From assembly GCA_902490055.1 (NCBI GenBank), contig CABUCP010000127.1, positions 1 through 8,021 on the forward strand: 8,021 bases of DNA, given 5' to 3'. Positions 1-8,003 of the stretch are shown here, one piece after another. The stretch is from an uncultured Klebsiella sp. GTDB lineage: Bacteria; Pseudomonadota; Gammaproteobacteria; Enterobacterales; Enterobacteriaceae. Position 1 is the stretch's first letter. Each line of letters starts with the position of its first letter. The notes beneath the pieces are model-generated. The model did no database searches. It saw only the letters and a program-made list of their open reading frames with translations, and was not told the origin of the DNA. The translations under genes and the position numbers were made by a program.

Positions 1-15
1 CAGCGTGGTGAATAA
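1..15 (+). CDS. Possible 3' end of recD (last four codons and stop)
   Basis: The first 15 bases can be read on the plus strand as Q-R-G-E followed by TAA. In E. coli the gene convergent with argA at this place is recD, the helicase subunit of RecBCD. A plus-strand gene ending just before a REP cluster fits that order. The call rests on synteny alone, because four codons cannot identify a protein. It could equally be chance reading of intergenic DNA. Confidence 0.3.
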   Translation, partial: QRGE

Positions 16-36
16 GTTAACCCCAGGTCGCACGGA

Positions 37-131
37 CTGTAGGCCGGATAAGGCGTAGCCGCCATCCGGCGCAAAGCGGCACCTGATCCGCGGATATTGC
101 CCGGCGGCGCTGCGCTTGCGCGGGCCTACAG
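37..131. repeat. BIME: two REP elements in inverted orientation
   Basis: The outer ends form a perfect 9-bp inverted repeat (CTGTAGGCC at 37-45, GGCCTACAG at 123-131). Inside are two REP hairpins. The first, 43-70, has arms GCCGGAT and ATCCGGC, an inner GGCG/CGCC stem and the usual AA bulge. The second, about 99-125, has arms GCCCG and CGGGC around a GC-rich core. Together they form a bacterial interspersed mosaic element, typical of enterobacterial intergenic DNA between convergent genes. REP elements are known to stabilise upstream mRNA, to bind gyrase or IHF in some classes, and to serve as insertion targets for several IS families, including IS110-family IS621. A further REP-like fragment (TGCCGGGCGTAG) sits at 138-149, next to the IS110 remnant. 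Confidence 0.8.
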
Positions 132-135
132 ATCA

Positions 136-746
<611 letters not shown>

Positions 747-2078
747 TCAGCCCAGGTCAGCCATCAGCACCTTCGAACGGCGCTGGTAGTTGTACATCTC
801 TTTTTTACTCTCCGGCAGCAAATCAATATCCACCGGCGTAAAGCCGCGCTCCTGGAACCAGTGGATGCTGCGGGTAGTCAGCACAAACAGCTTACTGAGC
901 CCCATCTGCTTCGCCTGAGTCGCGATGCGGCTCAGCAGCACCTCGCCGCGTGACGAACTACGGTAATCCGGATGCACCGCCACGCAGGCCATTTCACCGA
1001 TTTTTTCCTCCGGGAACGGATAGAGCGCGGCGCAGGCGATTGTGGTGTTATCACGCTGAATGATGGTGAATTTGTCTATTTCCATTTCCAGCTGTTCACG
1101 CGAACGGCGCACCAGAATCCCTTGCTGCTCCAGTGGGCTGATAAGATCGAGGATCCCGCCAATATCGTTAATGGTCGCCCGGCGGATCTGTTCGGCGCTT
1201 TCCATGACGATCTGCGTACCGATACCATCACGTGAGAACAGCTCCTGGAGCAGGGCGCCATCTTCCTGATAGCTAATTAAATGGCAGCGACGCACGCCGC
1301 TACGACAGGCTTTCACCGCGCCGCGCAGGAAACGCACGGTGCCGGAGTTGTAATCTTCTTCCGCCTCCAGCTCTTCTACCCGCGCCTGCGCCTCGTTAGG
1401 GAACAGCTCGGAGACGATCTCGCCCTGCTGGTCGTACACCCCCTGCGACGAGCAGAAGCCGATCATCTTTTCGGCTTTCAGCTTCACCGCCAGTTGGGTG
1501 GCGATTTCTTCGGAGGTGAGATTGAAGCTCTCGCCGGTGACGGATACCGCCACCGGGCCCATCAGCACGATTGCGCCGCTGTCCAGCTGGCGATGAATCG
1601 CTTCTTCGTCTATTCGGCGAATACGACCGCTGTGGCAGTAATCTACGCCATCATCGACGCCAAGCGGTTGGGCGATAATAAAGTTACCGCTGACCACATT
1701 GATATGCGCGCCCTGCAGCGGCGTATTACCAAGGCTCATCGACAGACGGGCGGTAATTTCCAGCTGCAGCATGCCGGCGGCCTGTTTAACCAGCTCGAGG
1801 GTTTTGGCATCGGTCACCCGGGTCTGCTTGTGATAGACCGGCTCGTGGTGGTGTTCCGCCAGATTGGCATCAATTTGCGGGCGCGCGCCATAGACCACCA
1901 CCAGGCGAATGCCGAGGCTATGCAATAGCCCAATGTCATTGACTATGCTGGAAAAATTATCATGTTCGATGGCTTCTCCGCCCAGCATGATGACAAACGT
2001 TTTTCCCCGATGCGCGTTAATATAGGGGACAGAATGGCGGAATCCCTCGACCAGTTCAGTGCGACGCTCCTTCACCAT
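747..2078 (-). CDS. argA: N-acetylglutamate synthase (amino-acid acetyltransferase)
   Basis: ArgA transfers the acetyl group of acetyl-CoA to L-glutamate, the first committed step of arginine biosynthesis, in the cytoplasm. The protein has 443 residues, the same length as E. coli ArgA, and is close to it throughout. Residues about 25-290 form the amino-acid-kinase-like domain (V-I-M-L-G-G-E-A-I at 29-37, V-V-Y-G-A-R-P at 61-67). Residues about 297-440 form the GNAT acetyltransferase domain, with the acetyl-CoA loop around [11 protein letters not shown] at 369-379. H15 and Y19, positions where E. coli substitutions relieve arginine feedback, are kept. The ATG at 2076-2078 is preceded by GAGGG at 2085-2089, spaced 6 nt. 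The gene is transcribed away from amiC, and two ArgR-type boxes cover its promoter, so repression by arginine-bound ArgR is expected. A REP hairpin follows the stop. Confidence 0.98.
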   Translation of the reverse strand: MVKERRTELVEGFRHSVPYINAHRGKTFVIMLGGEAIEHDNFSSIVNDIGLLHSLGIRLVVVYGARPQIDANLAEHHHEPVYHKQTRVTDAKTLELVKQAAGMLQLEITARLSMSLGNTPLQGAHINVVSGNFIIAQPLGVDDGVDYCHSGRIRRIDEEAIHRQLDSGAIVLMGPVAVSVTGESFNLTSEEIATQLAVKLKAEKMIGFCSSQGVYDQQGEIVSELFPNEAQARVEELEAEEDYNSGTVRFLRGAVKACRSGVRRCHLISYQEDGALLQELFSRDGIGTQIVMESAEQIRRATINDIGGILDLISPLEQQGILVRRSREQLEMEIDKFTIIQRDNTTIACAALYPFPEEKIGEMACVAVHPDYRSSSRGEVLLSRIATQAKQMGLSKLFVLTTRSIHWFQERGFTPVDIDLLPESKKEMYNYQRRSKVLMADLG

Positions 2079-2084
2079 GACAAA

Positions 2085-2089
2085 CCCTC
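2085..2089 (-). promoter_or_regulatory. Ribosome binding site of argA
   Basis: Read on the minus strand this is GAGGG, six bases before the ATG. It directly abuts the proximal ARG box, so ArgR bound there would lie just downstream of the transcription start. It supports the start giving the 443-residue protein. Confidence 0.75.
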
Positions 2090-2128
2090 AATGCATGATT
2101 ATTCGTAATAACTGTATTTTTATTCTGT
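2090..2128. promoter_or_regulatory. Two ArgR operator half-pairs (ARG boxes) of argA
   Basis: Two 18-bp elements fit the known ARG box pattern wnTGAATwwwwATTCAnw imperfectly. Box 1, 2090-2107, reads TGCAT-GATT-ATTCG at its core. Box 2, 2111-2128, reads TGTAT-TTTT-ATTCT. They are separated by exactly 3 bp, the spacing known for paired ARG boxes bound by one ArgR hexamer. Box 2 contains the -10 of the main argA promoter candidate, and box 1 lies between it and the ribosome binding site. Arginine-dependent repression by promoter occlusion is inferred from this arrangement. Confidence 0.75.
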
Positions 2129-2145
2129 TTTGCTCTGTGGCGCAA
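2117..2145 (-). promoter_or_regulatory. Candidate main argA promoter
   Basis: On the minus strand TTGCGC (2140-2145) and TAAAAA (2117-2122) are separated by 17 bp, giving a -35/-10 pair with optimal spacing. The -10 lies inside the distal ARG box, as expected for an ArgR-repressed promoter. The start point would fall about 30 nt before the argA ATG. Confidence 0.6.
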
Positions 2146-2152
2146 CCCCTAA

Positions 2153-2185
2153 TTTGTCACTAATTTGCGAAAATATTGTGACAAA
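2153..2185. repeat. Perfect 8-bp inverted repeat, possible operator between argA and amiC
   Basis: TTTGTCAC (2153-2160) and GTGACAAA (2178-2185) are exact reverse complements separated by 17 bp of A+T-rich DNA. A related sequence, GTGTCAAA, follows at 2193-2200. The arms overlap the spacer of a possible second argA promoter. I do not match the pattern to a specific regulator. It could be a protein-binding site or coincidence in A+T-rich DNA. Confidence 0.4.
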
Positions 2186-2199
2186 ACCTTAGGTGTCAA
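2170..2199 (-). promoter_or_regulatory. Possible second, upstream argA promoter
   Basis: On the minus strand a perfect TTGACA (2194-2199) is followed after 18 bp by TATTTT (2170-2175). It lies about 50 bp upstream of the main candidate and shares its -35 with the region holding the amiC -35 candidate on the other strand. It is a motif match only. The one-base-long spacer and weak -10 leave its activity uncertain. Confidence 0.35.
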
Positions 2200-2221
2200 A
2201 GTTTGTTTACCCTTTTATAGA
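2193..2221 (+). promoter_or_regulatory. Candidate amiC promoter
   Basis: GTGTCA (2193-2198) and TATAGA (2216-2221) are spaced 17 bp apart, and each matches the sigma-70 consensus at four of six positions. Transcription would start near 2228, leaving a leader of about 75 nt before the chosen amiC ATG. That would also exclude initiation at the upstream in-frame ATG at 2221. The match is moderate and other arrangements are possible. Confidence 0.4.
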
Positions 2222-2304
2222 TGACAGGTTATGCGGCTTTGGTTAAAGTTTCTGGTCAATCTGTTCATTTTGGCTTCAAACGCGTTTTTTTGCTTGGGAG
2301 TGGC

Positions 2305-3558
2305 ATGTCGGGATACAAGTCGGGATTAAGCCGCCGTCGTTTTTTACAAGGGGCGGGCGCCATGTGGTTAATGAGTGTGAGTCCGGTTGGTTTGGCCGCC
2401 GCCGCGCAGGTGGTTGCGGTGCGTATCTGGCCGTCGTCGACCTACACCCGCGTCACGGTGGAATCCAATCATGTACTGAAATATCGACAGTTTGCGTTAA
2501 GCAATCCTGAGCGAGTGGTCGTTGATATTGAAGGCGTTAACCTGAATTCGGTCCTGAAAGGGATGGGCGGGCAGATTCGTGACGACGATCCCTATATTAA
2601 ATCTGCGCGCGTGGGGCAGTTCGACCCGCAAACCGTGCGGATGGTGTTTGAGCTGAAACAGAACGTCAAACCGCAGCTGTTTGCGCTGGCGCCGGTCGCC
2701 GGCTTTAAAGAGCGTCTGGTGATGGATCTCTACCCGTCAACGGCCACCGATGTGCAGGATCCGCTGCTGGCGCTGCTGGAAGATTACAACAAAGGCGATC
2801 TGGAACGTCAGGTACCGCCGGCAGAGAGCGGGCCGCAGCCGGGGAAAGCCGGGCGCGACCGTCCTATTGTGATCATGCTTGATCCCGGCCACGGCGGCGA
2901 AGACTCAGGGGCGATTGGTAAATACCACACCCGTGAGAAAGATGTGGTGCTGCAGATTGCCCGCCGTTTGCGCGCGCTCATTGAGCGTGAAGGCAATATG
3001 AAGGTCTATATGACCCGCAACGAAGATGTCTTTATTCCACTGAAGGTGCGGGTCGCCAAGGCGCAGAAGCAGCGTGCCGACCTCTTTGTTTCGATCCACG
3101 CTGACGCCTTTACCAGCCGTCAGCCGAGCGGTTCTTCCGTTTTTGCCCTGTCGACGAAGGGCGCCACCAGTACCGCGGCGAAATACCTCGCGCAAACGCA
3201 GAACGCCTCGGACTTAATCGGTGGGGTCAGTAAGAGCGGCGATCGCTACGTTGACCACACGATGTTCGATATGGTGCAGTCGCTGACCATCGCCGATAGC
3301 CTGAAGTTTGGCAAAGCGGTGCTGCAAAAAATGGGAAATATCAATAAGCTGCATAAGAATGCGGTAGAGCAGGCGGGTTTTGCGGTACTGAAAGCGCCGG
3401 ATATTCCATCGATTCTGGTTGAAACGGCTTTTATCAGTAACGTTGAAGAAGAGCGTAAACTGAAGACCGCGAAATTCCAGCAGGAAGTGGCGGAATCGAT
3501 ACTAGCGGGAATTAAAGCCTATTTTGCCGATGGCGCGACGCTCGCCAGACGCGGATAA
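2305..3558 (+). CDS. amiC: N-acetylmuramoyl-L-alanine amidase AmiC (Tat-exported)
   Basis: AmiC cuts the amide bond between MurNAc and the stem peptide in periplasmic peptidoglycan. In E. coli it is recruited to the division septum and activated by NlpD to separate daughter cells. From the ATG at 2305 the product has 417 residues, equal to E. coli AmiC. It opens with a twin-arginine signal (S-R-R-R-F-L-Q at 9-15), a hydrophobic stretch and a likely cleavage near residue 31-34. An AMIN targeting domain follows (about 35-150), then a linker, then the Amidase_3 domain (about 188-405). The zinc and catalytic residues H196, E211, H265 and E373 are all present. An in-frame ATG at 2221 would add 28 residues before the Tat motif, which is unlikely. 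GGGAG at 2296-2300 supports the start used here. A terminator follows the stop. Confidence 0.97.
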   Translation: MSGYKSGLSRRRFLQGAGAMWLMSVSPVGLAAAAQVVAVRIWPSSTYTRVTVESNHVLKYRQFALSNPERVVVDIEGVNLNSVLKGMGGQIRDDDPYIKSARVGQFDPQTVRMVFELKQNVKPQLFALAPVAGFKERLVMDLYPSTATDVQDPLLALLEDYNKGDLERQVPPAESGPQPGKAGRDRPIVIMLDPGHGGEDSGAIGKYHTREKDVVLQIARRLRALIEREGNMKVYMTRNEDVFIPLKVRVAKAQKQRADLFVSIHADAFTSRQPSGSSVFALSTKGATSTAAKYLAQTQNASDLIGGVSKSGDRYVDHTMFDMVQSLTIADSLKFGKAVLQKMGNINKLHKNAVEQAGFAVLKAPDIPSILVETAFISNVEEERKLKTAKFQQEVAESILAGIKAYFADGATLARRG

Positions 3559-3564
3559 AAAAAT

Positions 3565-3587
3565 AGCGCCTTAGGGCGCTTTTTTTA
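3565..3587 (+). terminator. Intrinsic terminator of amiC
   Basis: AGCGCC (3565-3570) pairs with GGCGCT (3575-3580) across a TTAG loop, followed by a run of T to 3586. It starts 7 bases after the amiC stop. An A-run at 3557-3563 precedes the stem, so the hairpin could also act on transcripts from the minus strand as a backup for the tRNA operon. Confidence 0.9.
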
Positions 3588-3610
3588 TAGCAATGCTTTA
3601 CGAACGCCAG

Positions 3611-3637
3611 AAACAAAAAAACACCCTTGAGGGTGTT
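3611..3637 (-). terminator. Intrinsic terminator of the metZWV operon
   Basis: On the minus strand AACACCC pairs with GGGTGTT (3631-3637 with 3620-3626) across a four-base loop and is followed by a T-run. It begins 8 bases past the last tRNA. It faces the amiC terminator about 25 bp away, so the two convergent units are cleanly insulated. Confidence 0.88.
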
Positions 3638-3645
3638 CATTGTGT

Positions 3646-3722
<77 letters not shown>

Positions 3723-3767
3723 TCCGTATTTACTCTTCCATCGAGTAAGCTTGCATCAGATTGTAAT

Positions 3768-3844
<77 letters not shown>

Positions 3845-3889
3845 TCCGTATTTACTCTTCCATCGAGTAAGCTTGCATCAGATTGTAAT

Positions 3890-3966
<77 letters not shown>

Positions 3967-3979
3967 TCCGTGGAAGCGC

Positions 3980-4007
3980 ACTATACTCCGCTAGCGTTCT
4001 GATGCAA
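3980..4007 (-). promoter_or_regulatory. Promoter of the metZWV operon, stable-RNA type
   Basis: On the minus strand TTGCAT (4002-4007) and TATAGT (3980-3985) are separated by 16 bp. Directly after the -10 comes a GC-rich discriminator beginning GCGC, the hallmark of promoters repressed by ppGpp in the stringent response. Upstream of the -35 an A+T-rich tract (about 4008-4042) could act as an UP element. Growth-rate control is inferred from these parts. Confidence 0.85.
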
Positions 4008-4178
4008 CCTTTTTTCGTATAAATCGTCAAATTTGTAAAAAACGGCGGCTAATAAGCCAGTTATGGATGAATTTTTACACAATATGGGCTGCGGCGCGCT
4101 TTCGCGCATTTCAATAGCTGCGGGGGTTTGTTATCTTCATCACGCACTAAGGCTTAGCAGCAATAAAGAAGAGATACC
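4008..4178. other. Intergenic region between metZWV promoter and mltA
   Basis: The first third is the A+T-rich upstream region of the tRNA promoter. A small hairpin at 4094-4107 (GCGCG, CTTT loop, CGCGC) lacks a T-run and is not a convincing terminator. I could not find a plus-strand -35/-10 pair for mltA that I would defend. The last bases hold a purine-rich AGAAGAG about 5 nt before the mltA ATG, acting as its ribosome binding site. Confidence 0.5.
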
Positions 4179-5276
4179 ATGAAAGGACGTTGGGCAAAAT
4201 ATGTAGCGACGGGAGCGATGCTGGCAATGCTCGCCGCCTGTACCTCGAAACCGACCGATCGCGGTCAGCAATATAGTGATGGCAAGTTAACCCAGCCGTT
4301 TTCATTGGTAAACCAACCTGATGCCGTCGGCGCGCCGATTAATGCCGGCGACTTCTCCCAGCAGGTAGGTCAGATTCGTAACGCCTCTCCGCGCCTTTAT
4401 AATAGCCAGAGCGGCGTATATAGCGCGATTCAGGAGTGGCTACGCGCAGGCGGCGATACCCGCACGCTGCGCCAGTTTGGCATTGATGCCTGGCAGATGC
4501 AGGGCGCCGATAACTATGGCAACGTCCAGTTTACCGGTTACTACACTCCTGTCGTTCAGGCGCGCCACACGCGTCAGGGCGAGTTCCAGTATCCTATTTA
4601 CCGCATGCCGCCGAAAAACGGCAAGCTGCCATCCCGCGCCAGCATCTATGCCGGCGCGCTCAGCGATAAGTACGTGCTGGCTTACAGCAACTCGCTGATG
4701 GATAACTTCATCATGGACGTGCAGGGCAGCGGCTATATTGATTTCGGCGACGGCTCGCCGCTCAACTTCTTCAGCTACGCCGGTAAAAACGGCTGGTCTT
4801 ATCGCAGCATTGGTAAAGTGCTGATCGACCGCGGTGAAGTTAAGCGGGAAGATATGTCGATGCAGGCGATCCGCGAATGGGGCGAAAAGCATAGCGAAGC
4901 GGAAGTACGCGAACTGCTGGAGCAGAACCCATCTTTCGTCTTCTTTAAACCGCAGTCTTACGCGCCGGTGAAAGGCGCGAGCGCGGTGCCGCTGATCGGC
5001 CGCGCATCGGTCGCTTCTGACCGTACGATTATCCCGCCGGGAACCACCTTGCTGGCAGAGGTGCCTCTGCTGGATAATAACGGCAAGTTTAACGGCCAGT
5101 ATGAGCTACGCCTGATGGTGGCGTTGGATGTTGGCGGGGCGATCAAAGGCCAGCACTTTGATATCTACCAGGGCATTGGCCCGGATGCCGGTCACCGTGC
5201 CGGTTGGTATAACCACTATGGCCGCGTGTGGGTGCTGAAAAATGCCCCAGGCGCCGGCAGCGTCTTTAGCGGTTAA
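4179..5276 (+). CDS. mltA: Membrane-bound lytic murein transglycosylase A (lipoprotein)
   Basis: MltA cleaves the beta-1,4 bond between MurNAc and GlcNAc in peptidoglycan, leaving 1,6-anhydro-MurNAc ends, and serves wall turnover and recycling. The 365 residues equal E. coli MltA in length and follow it closely. The signal peptide ends in a lipobox L-A-A-C with the lipidated Cys at 21. The next residue is Thr, not Asp, so the Lol pathway should carry it to the outer membrane. The MltA core domain follows, then a C-terminal 3D domain. The catalytic Asp is D328 in F-D-I-Y-Q-G (D308 of the mature E. coli enzyme), and D317 in V-A-L-D-V-G-G is also kept. The gene appears monocistronic or weakly linked to tcdA 79 bp downstream, with a REP-like hairpin between them. 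Confidence 0.97.
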   Translation: MKGRWAKYVATGAMLAMLAACTSKPTDRGQQYSDGKLTQPFSLVNQPDAVGAPINAGDFSQQVGQIRNASPRLYNSQSGVYSAIQEWLRAGGDTRTLRQFGIDAWQMQGADNYGNVQFTGYYTPVVQARHTRQGEFQYPIYRMPPKNGKLPSRASIYAGALSDKYVLAYSNSLMDNFIMDVQGSGYIDFGDGSPLNFFSYAGKNGWSYRSIGKVLIDRGEVKREDMSMQAIREWGEKHSEAEVRELLEQNPSFVFFKPQSYAPVKGASAVPLIGRASVASDRTIIPPGTTLLAEVPLLDNNGKFNGQYELRLMVALDVGGAIKGQHFDIYQGIGPDAGHRAGWYNHYGRVWVLKNAPGAGSVFSG

Positions 5277-5299
5277 GGCGCAGCGGTCTGATAGTTTAT

Positions 5300-5331
5300 C
5301 CCCGGATGGGCGCTACGCGCCTTCTCCGGGG
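5300..5331. repeat. REP-like hairpin between mltA and tcdA
   Basis: CCCCGGA (5300-5306) pairs with TCCGGGG (5325-5331), and inside GGCGC (5309-5313) pairs with GCGCC (5317-5321) over a TAC loop. The two-stage stem with a small internal loop is the REP fold. It is followed by a pyrimidine-rich stretch without a proper T-run, so it may only partly terminate mltA transcripts and may protect their 3' ends. Confidence 0.65.
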
Positions 5332-5355
5332 CTCTCTACTTTATCCTGAGGTTTT

Positions 5356-6165
5356 ATGTCTGTTGTAATCAGCGACGCCTGGCGCCAGCGTTTTGGCGGC
5401 ACGGCGCGTTTATATGGCGAAAAGGCGTTGCAGTGTTTTGCCGAGGCGCACGTGTGCGTGGTCGGGATCGGCGGCGTCGGCTCGTGGGCGGCGGAAGCGC
5501 TGGCAAGAACCGGAATTGGCGCGATCACTCTTATCGATATGGATGACGTGTGCGTGACCAACACCAACCGTCAAATCCACGCGCTTGGCGGCAACGTCGG
5601 TTTAGCGAAAGCGGAAGTCATGGCCGAGCGTATTCGCCTGATTAACCCGGAATGCCGGGTCAGGGTGGTGGATGATTTCATCACGCCGGAAAACGTGGCG
5701 GAGTATCTGGGCACGGGCTTTAGCTATGTTATTGACGCTATTGATAGCGTCCGACCAAAAGCAGCGCTAATTGCCTGGTGTCGCCGCTATAAGGTACCGC
5801 TGGTCACCACCGGCGGGGCCGGCGGGCAAATTGACCCGACGCAGATCCAGGTCGCCGATCTGGCGAAAACCATCCAGGATCCGCTGGCGGCAAAGCTGCG
5901 CGAGCGGCTGAAAAGCCAGTTTGGCGTGGTGAAGAATAGTAAAGGCAAGCTGGGCATCGATTGCGTCTTCTCGACGGAAGCATTGGTCTACCCGCAGGCT
6001 GACGGCAGCGTGTGTGCAATGAAAAGCACGGCGGAAGGGCCGAAGCGGATGGATTGCGCATCCGGATTCGGCGCGGCGACCATGGTGACGGCGACCTTTG
6101 GTTTTGTCGCCGTATCGCATGCGTTGAAGAAGATGCTGGCGAAAGCGCAGCGTCAGGCGCAATAG
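5356..6165 (+). CDS. tcdA: tRNA threonylcarbamoyladenosine dehydratase (E1-like), TcdA/CsdL
   Basis: TcdA activates t6A37 of tRNA with ATP and drives ring closure to the cyclic hydantoin form ct6A, which improves decoding of ANN codons. In E. coli the CsdA-CsdE sulfur relay supports this reaction. The 269 residues (268 in E. coli) belong to the ThiF/MoeB/E1 superfamily. Visible parts are the nucleotide loop G-I-G-G-V-G at 37-42, the acidic I-D-M-D-D at 60-64, N-T-N-R at 69-72, D-A-I-D at 127-130 and the C234 region M-D-C-A-S-G. Residues 238-257 form a hydrophobic helix that may touch the membrane. TGAGG at 5347-5351 precedes the ATG by 4 nt. It converges on csdE, its functional partner, across a REP hairpin. 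Confidence 0.97.
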   Translation: MSVVISDAWRQRFGGTARLYGEKALQCFAEAHVCVVGIGGVGSWAAEALARTGIGAITLIDMDDVCVTNTNRQIHALGGNVGLAKAEVMAERIRLINPECRVRVVDDFITPENVAEYLGTGFSYVIDAIDSVRPKAALIAWCRRYKVPLVTTGGAGGQIDPTQIQVADLAKTIQDPLAAKLRERLKSQFGVVKNSKGKLGIDCVFSTEALVYPQADGSVCAMKSTAEGPKRMDCASGFGAATMVTATFGFVAVSHALKKMLAKAQRQAQ

Positions 6166-6200
6166 CCGAGGGGAGTTTCCCGGATGGCGCAGAACCGTAG

Positions 6201-6226
6201 CCCGGCTCAGCGTAGCGCAAGCCGGG
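6201..6226. repeat. REP-like hairpin between convergent tcdA and csdE
   Basis: CCCGGCT (6201-6207) pairs with AGCCGGG (6220-6226), with an inner GCG/CGC stem (6210-6212 with 6216-6218) and small bulges. It lies in the 76-bp gap where two genes converge, the classic REP position. A further CCGGATGGCGC half-motif at 6180-6190 resembles one arm of a second degenerate REP. No T-run terminator is seen in either direction, so the hairpin is the only 3'-end structure for both genes. Confidence 0.65.
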
Positions 6227-6241
6227 GAGACGGCGTTTGAA

Positions 6242-6673
6242 TTAGCCTTCGCGGGCGGCGGCGAGCACCGCGTCGCTTAGCGCCTGCAGCCCCTGGCTGC
6301 GCGAAGCGCTAAGCTGCCCGCGTAGCCCCAGTTCGTCAAATAGCGCCAGCGGATCTGCGGCTAAAATCTCGGCGGCGCTTTTTCCTTCACCGGCGGTCAG
6401 CAGCACCGCCAGCAGGCCGCGCACGATACGTCCTTCGCTATCGCCGAAGAAGTGCATCTTACCCTCGGCATCAACCTGATACCCCAGCCAGACGCGGTTT
6501 TCGCAGCCGGCAATCTCTTTCGCCTGCGCCCGCTGCGCTTCTGTTAACGGCGGCAGCGTCTTGCCCAGCAAAATCAGCTGACGATATTTATCTTCCCACT
6601 GGGTCAGCGGGGCAAAGGTCTGGCGCAGCGCCTCTTCGTTGAGCGCGGCGGCAAAAGCTTGAGAACTCGTCAT
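6242..6673 (-). CDS. csdE: Sulfur acceptor protein CsdE (SufE-like)
   Basis: CsdE takes persulfide sulfur from the desulfurase CsdA through a conserved cysteine and stimulates it. It also binds TcdA in E. coli. The 143 residues form a single SufE-like domain and match E. coli CsdE (147) except for a shorter, divergent N-terminus. The acceptor cysteine is C57 in [10 protein letters not shown], equivalent to C61 in E. coli. The A of its ATG (6673) is the last base of the csdA TAA, a TAATG overlap, so translation is probably coupled to csdA. The local Shine-Dalgarno (GGTGG) is weak, which fits coupling. It shares the csdA transcript. Confidence 0.96.
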   Translation of the reverse strand: MTSSQAFAAALNEEALRQTFAPLTQWEDKYRQLILLGKTLPPLTEAQRAQAKEIAGCENRVWLGYQVDAEGKMHFFGDSEGRIVRGLLAVLLTAGEGKSAAEILAADPLALFDELGLRGQLSASRSQGLQALSDAVLAAAREG

Positions 6674-7878
6674 TAATCCACCAGTATTTCCAGCGCGCGG
6701 TCGATAGCATGCACCAGCGCGTAAACATCATCTTGCGTATTGTACGGCGCAAAGGAAGCGCGTAGCGTCCCGCTGACGCCTAATGCCGCCAGCAGCGGCT
6801 GCGCGCAGTGTTGCCCGGCCCGTAGAGCAATACCGGATTCCGCCAGCAGGGTCACCATATCGCTATGGTGAACGCCGGTGAAATCGAAGGCCAGCAGGCT
6901 TGAGTCCTGACAGCGGAAGGAACGGAAGCCAGGCCGTTTCGCCAGCTCATCTTCCGCAAGCGTTGCCAGACTGCGGCTCCAGCTCTCAGCCTGGGCGATA
7001 TCGACCTCCTGCAGCCATTCCAGCGCGGCGCTAAGCCCGATGACGCCGGCGACGTTTGGCGTCCCGGCTTCAAGACGCCAGGGGGCTGGCTGCGTTTTAA
7101 AACCGTCGAACGAGACTTCGGTAATCATTTTGCCGCCGCCGAGCCACGGCGACATCTCCGCCAGCAATTCGCTTTTGCCGTATAGCGCGCCGATCCCGGT
7201 CGGGCCATACAGCTTGTGGGCGGAGAAGGCATAAAAATCGATATCCAGCGCCAGCACGTCCGCCGGGAAGTGCACCGCGCCCTGAGCGCCGTCAACCATC
7301 ACCACCATCCCGGCCTGGTGGGCAAGCTGAATGGCGAGTTGCAGATCCGGGCAGCCGCCTGTGACGTTGGACATCTGACCAATAGCCAACACCCGGCTGC
7401 GCGGTGTAATGAGAGAACTCAGTTGAGCAACATCCGGCAGACGATCGGCGCCCAGCGGCAGCTTAACCACTCGCGCGCCGGTCTGTTCGGCGAGCATCAG
7501 CCACGGCACCAGATTAGCGTGGTGCTCGGCTTCGCTAACGATAATCTCATCGCCGGCGTGAAGACGCGGGCGTACGTAGCTCTGTGCGACCATATTGATG
7601 GCTTCGGTGGTGCCGCGGGTCCAGATGATATCTTTGCCGGAAGGGGCGTTAAGCCAGGTTGCGACGCGTTCGCGCGCCTCTTCGTAGCGTTCAGTTAGGC
7701 GCTGGGCGGCGGCAAACTGGCTGCGGTGTACGTTACCGGCGCTCAGGCGATAAAACTGGTCGCTGGCATCGATCACGGCCAACGGTTTTAGCGCCGTCGC
7801 CGCGCTATCCAGATAGATGCCGGCATCCGCCAGAGCGGGAAACTGGGCGCGAAAGTGGGCGGGATTGAATGCGTTCAT
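6673..7878 (-). CDS. csdA: Cysteine desulfurase CsdA (class V aminotransferase fold)
   Basis: CsdA is a pyridoxal-phosphate enzyme that releases sulfur from L-cysteine (and selenium or sulfinate from analogues) as an enzyme-bound persulfide. It passes sulfur to CsdE and supports TcdA-dependent ct6A formation. From the ATG at 7876-7878 the protein has 401 residues, equal to E. coli CsdA. The PLP lysine is K222 (S-A-H-K-L-Y-G), the stacking histidine H120 lies in E-H-H-A-N-L, D196 is in V-D-G-A-Q-G, and the persulfide cysteine is C358 in [13 protein letters not shown] with a 5-nt spacing supports this start. The frame stays open upstream to about 7977, but that part overlaps the gcvB terminator edge and has no counterpart in CsdA. 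It is the first gene of csdA-csdE. Confidence 0.97.
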   Translation of the reverse strand: MNAFNPAHFRAQFPALADAGIYLDSAATALKPLAVIDASDQFYRLSAGNVHRSQFAAAQRLTERYEEARERVATWLNAPSGKDIIWTRGTTEAINMVAQSYVRPRLHAGDEIIVSEAEHHANLVPWLMLAEQTGARVVKLPLGADRLPDVAQLSSLITPRSRVLAIGQMSNVTGGCPDLQLAIQLAHQAGMVVMVDGAQGAVHFPADVLALDIDFYAFSAHKLYGPTGIGALYGKSELLAEMSPWLGGGKMITEVSFDGFKTQPAPWRLEAGTPNVAGVIGLSAALEWLQEVDIAQAESWSRSLATLAEDELAKRPGFRSFRCQDSSLLAFDFTGVHHSDMVTLLAESGIALRAGQHCAQPLLAALGVSGTLRASFAPYNTQDDVYALVHAIDRALEILVD

Positions 7879-7975
7879 GGAATTCCTCATGTCGATATCG
7901 CGATCGTCGCGCAAATTTCCGGTGAGGGCAAGACTGGTGATAGCGTGGAGGAGGGGCGTGTGGTGATTTTTAGGC
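7879..7975 (-). other. csdA upstream region; no ygdI gene
   Basis: This 97-bp gap separates the gcvB terminator from csdA. In E. coli the small lipoprotein gene ygdI lies here on the opposite strand, but the gap cannot hold it and no lipobox-coding frame is visible. A 5-bp inverted repeat (CGCGA at 7899-7903, TCGCG at 7907-7911) lies about 20 bp before the csdA start. I see no -35/-10 pair strong enough to name as the csdA promoter, though one must probably lie here because gcvB is terminated upstream. Confidence 0.6.
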
Positions 7976-8003
7976 AAAAAAAAGCACCGCGCATTGCGGT
8001 GCT
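7976..8003 (-). terminator. Intrinsic terminator of gcvB
   Basis: On the minus strand AGCACCGC pairs with GCGGTGCT (8003-7996 with 7990-7983) across a five-base loop and runs straight into eight T residues (7983-7976). This is a strong rho-independent terminator, and the U-tail doubles as the Hfq landing site in GcvB-type RNAs. The stem is kept relative to E. coli while the loop differs, a sign of selection on structure. Confidence 0.93.

Noticed and set aside
1281..1928. A 215-codon plus-strand open frame opposite argA
   Set aside because: It is a shadow frame over strongly conserved argA codons, is histidine- and arginine-rich as such shadows are, and has no recognisable domain.
4094..4107. 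GCGCG/CGCGC hairpin upstream of mltA as a terminator or riboswitch
   Set aside because: The stem is only 5 bp, has no T-run, and no surrounding conserved structure is visible.
7216..7698. A 160-codon plus-strand open frame opposite csdA
   Set aside because: It is a shadow of csdA in high-GC DNA with no independent ribosome binding site or domain.
7879..7977. CsdA extended at the N-terminus by 33 residues (start near 7977)
   Set aside because: The extension begins with a TTG beside the gcvB T-tract and has no match in CsdA. The ATG at 7878 gives exactly the family length and has a good ribosome binding site.
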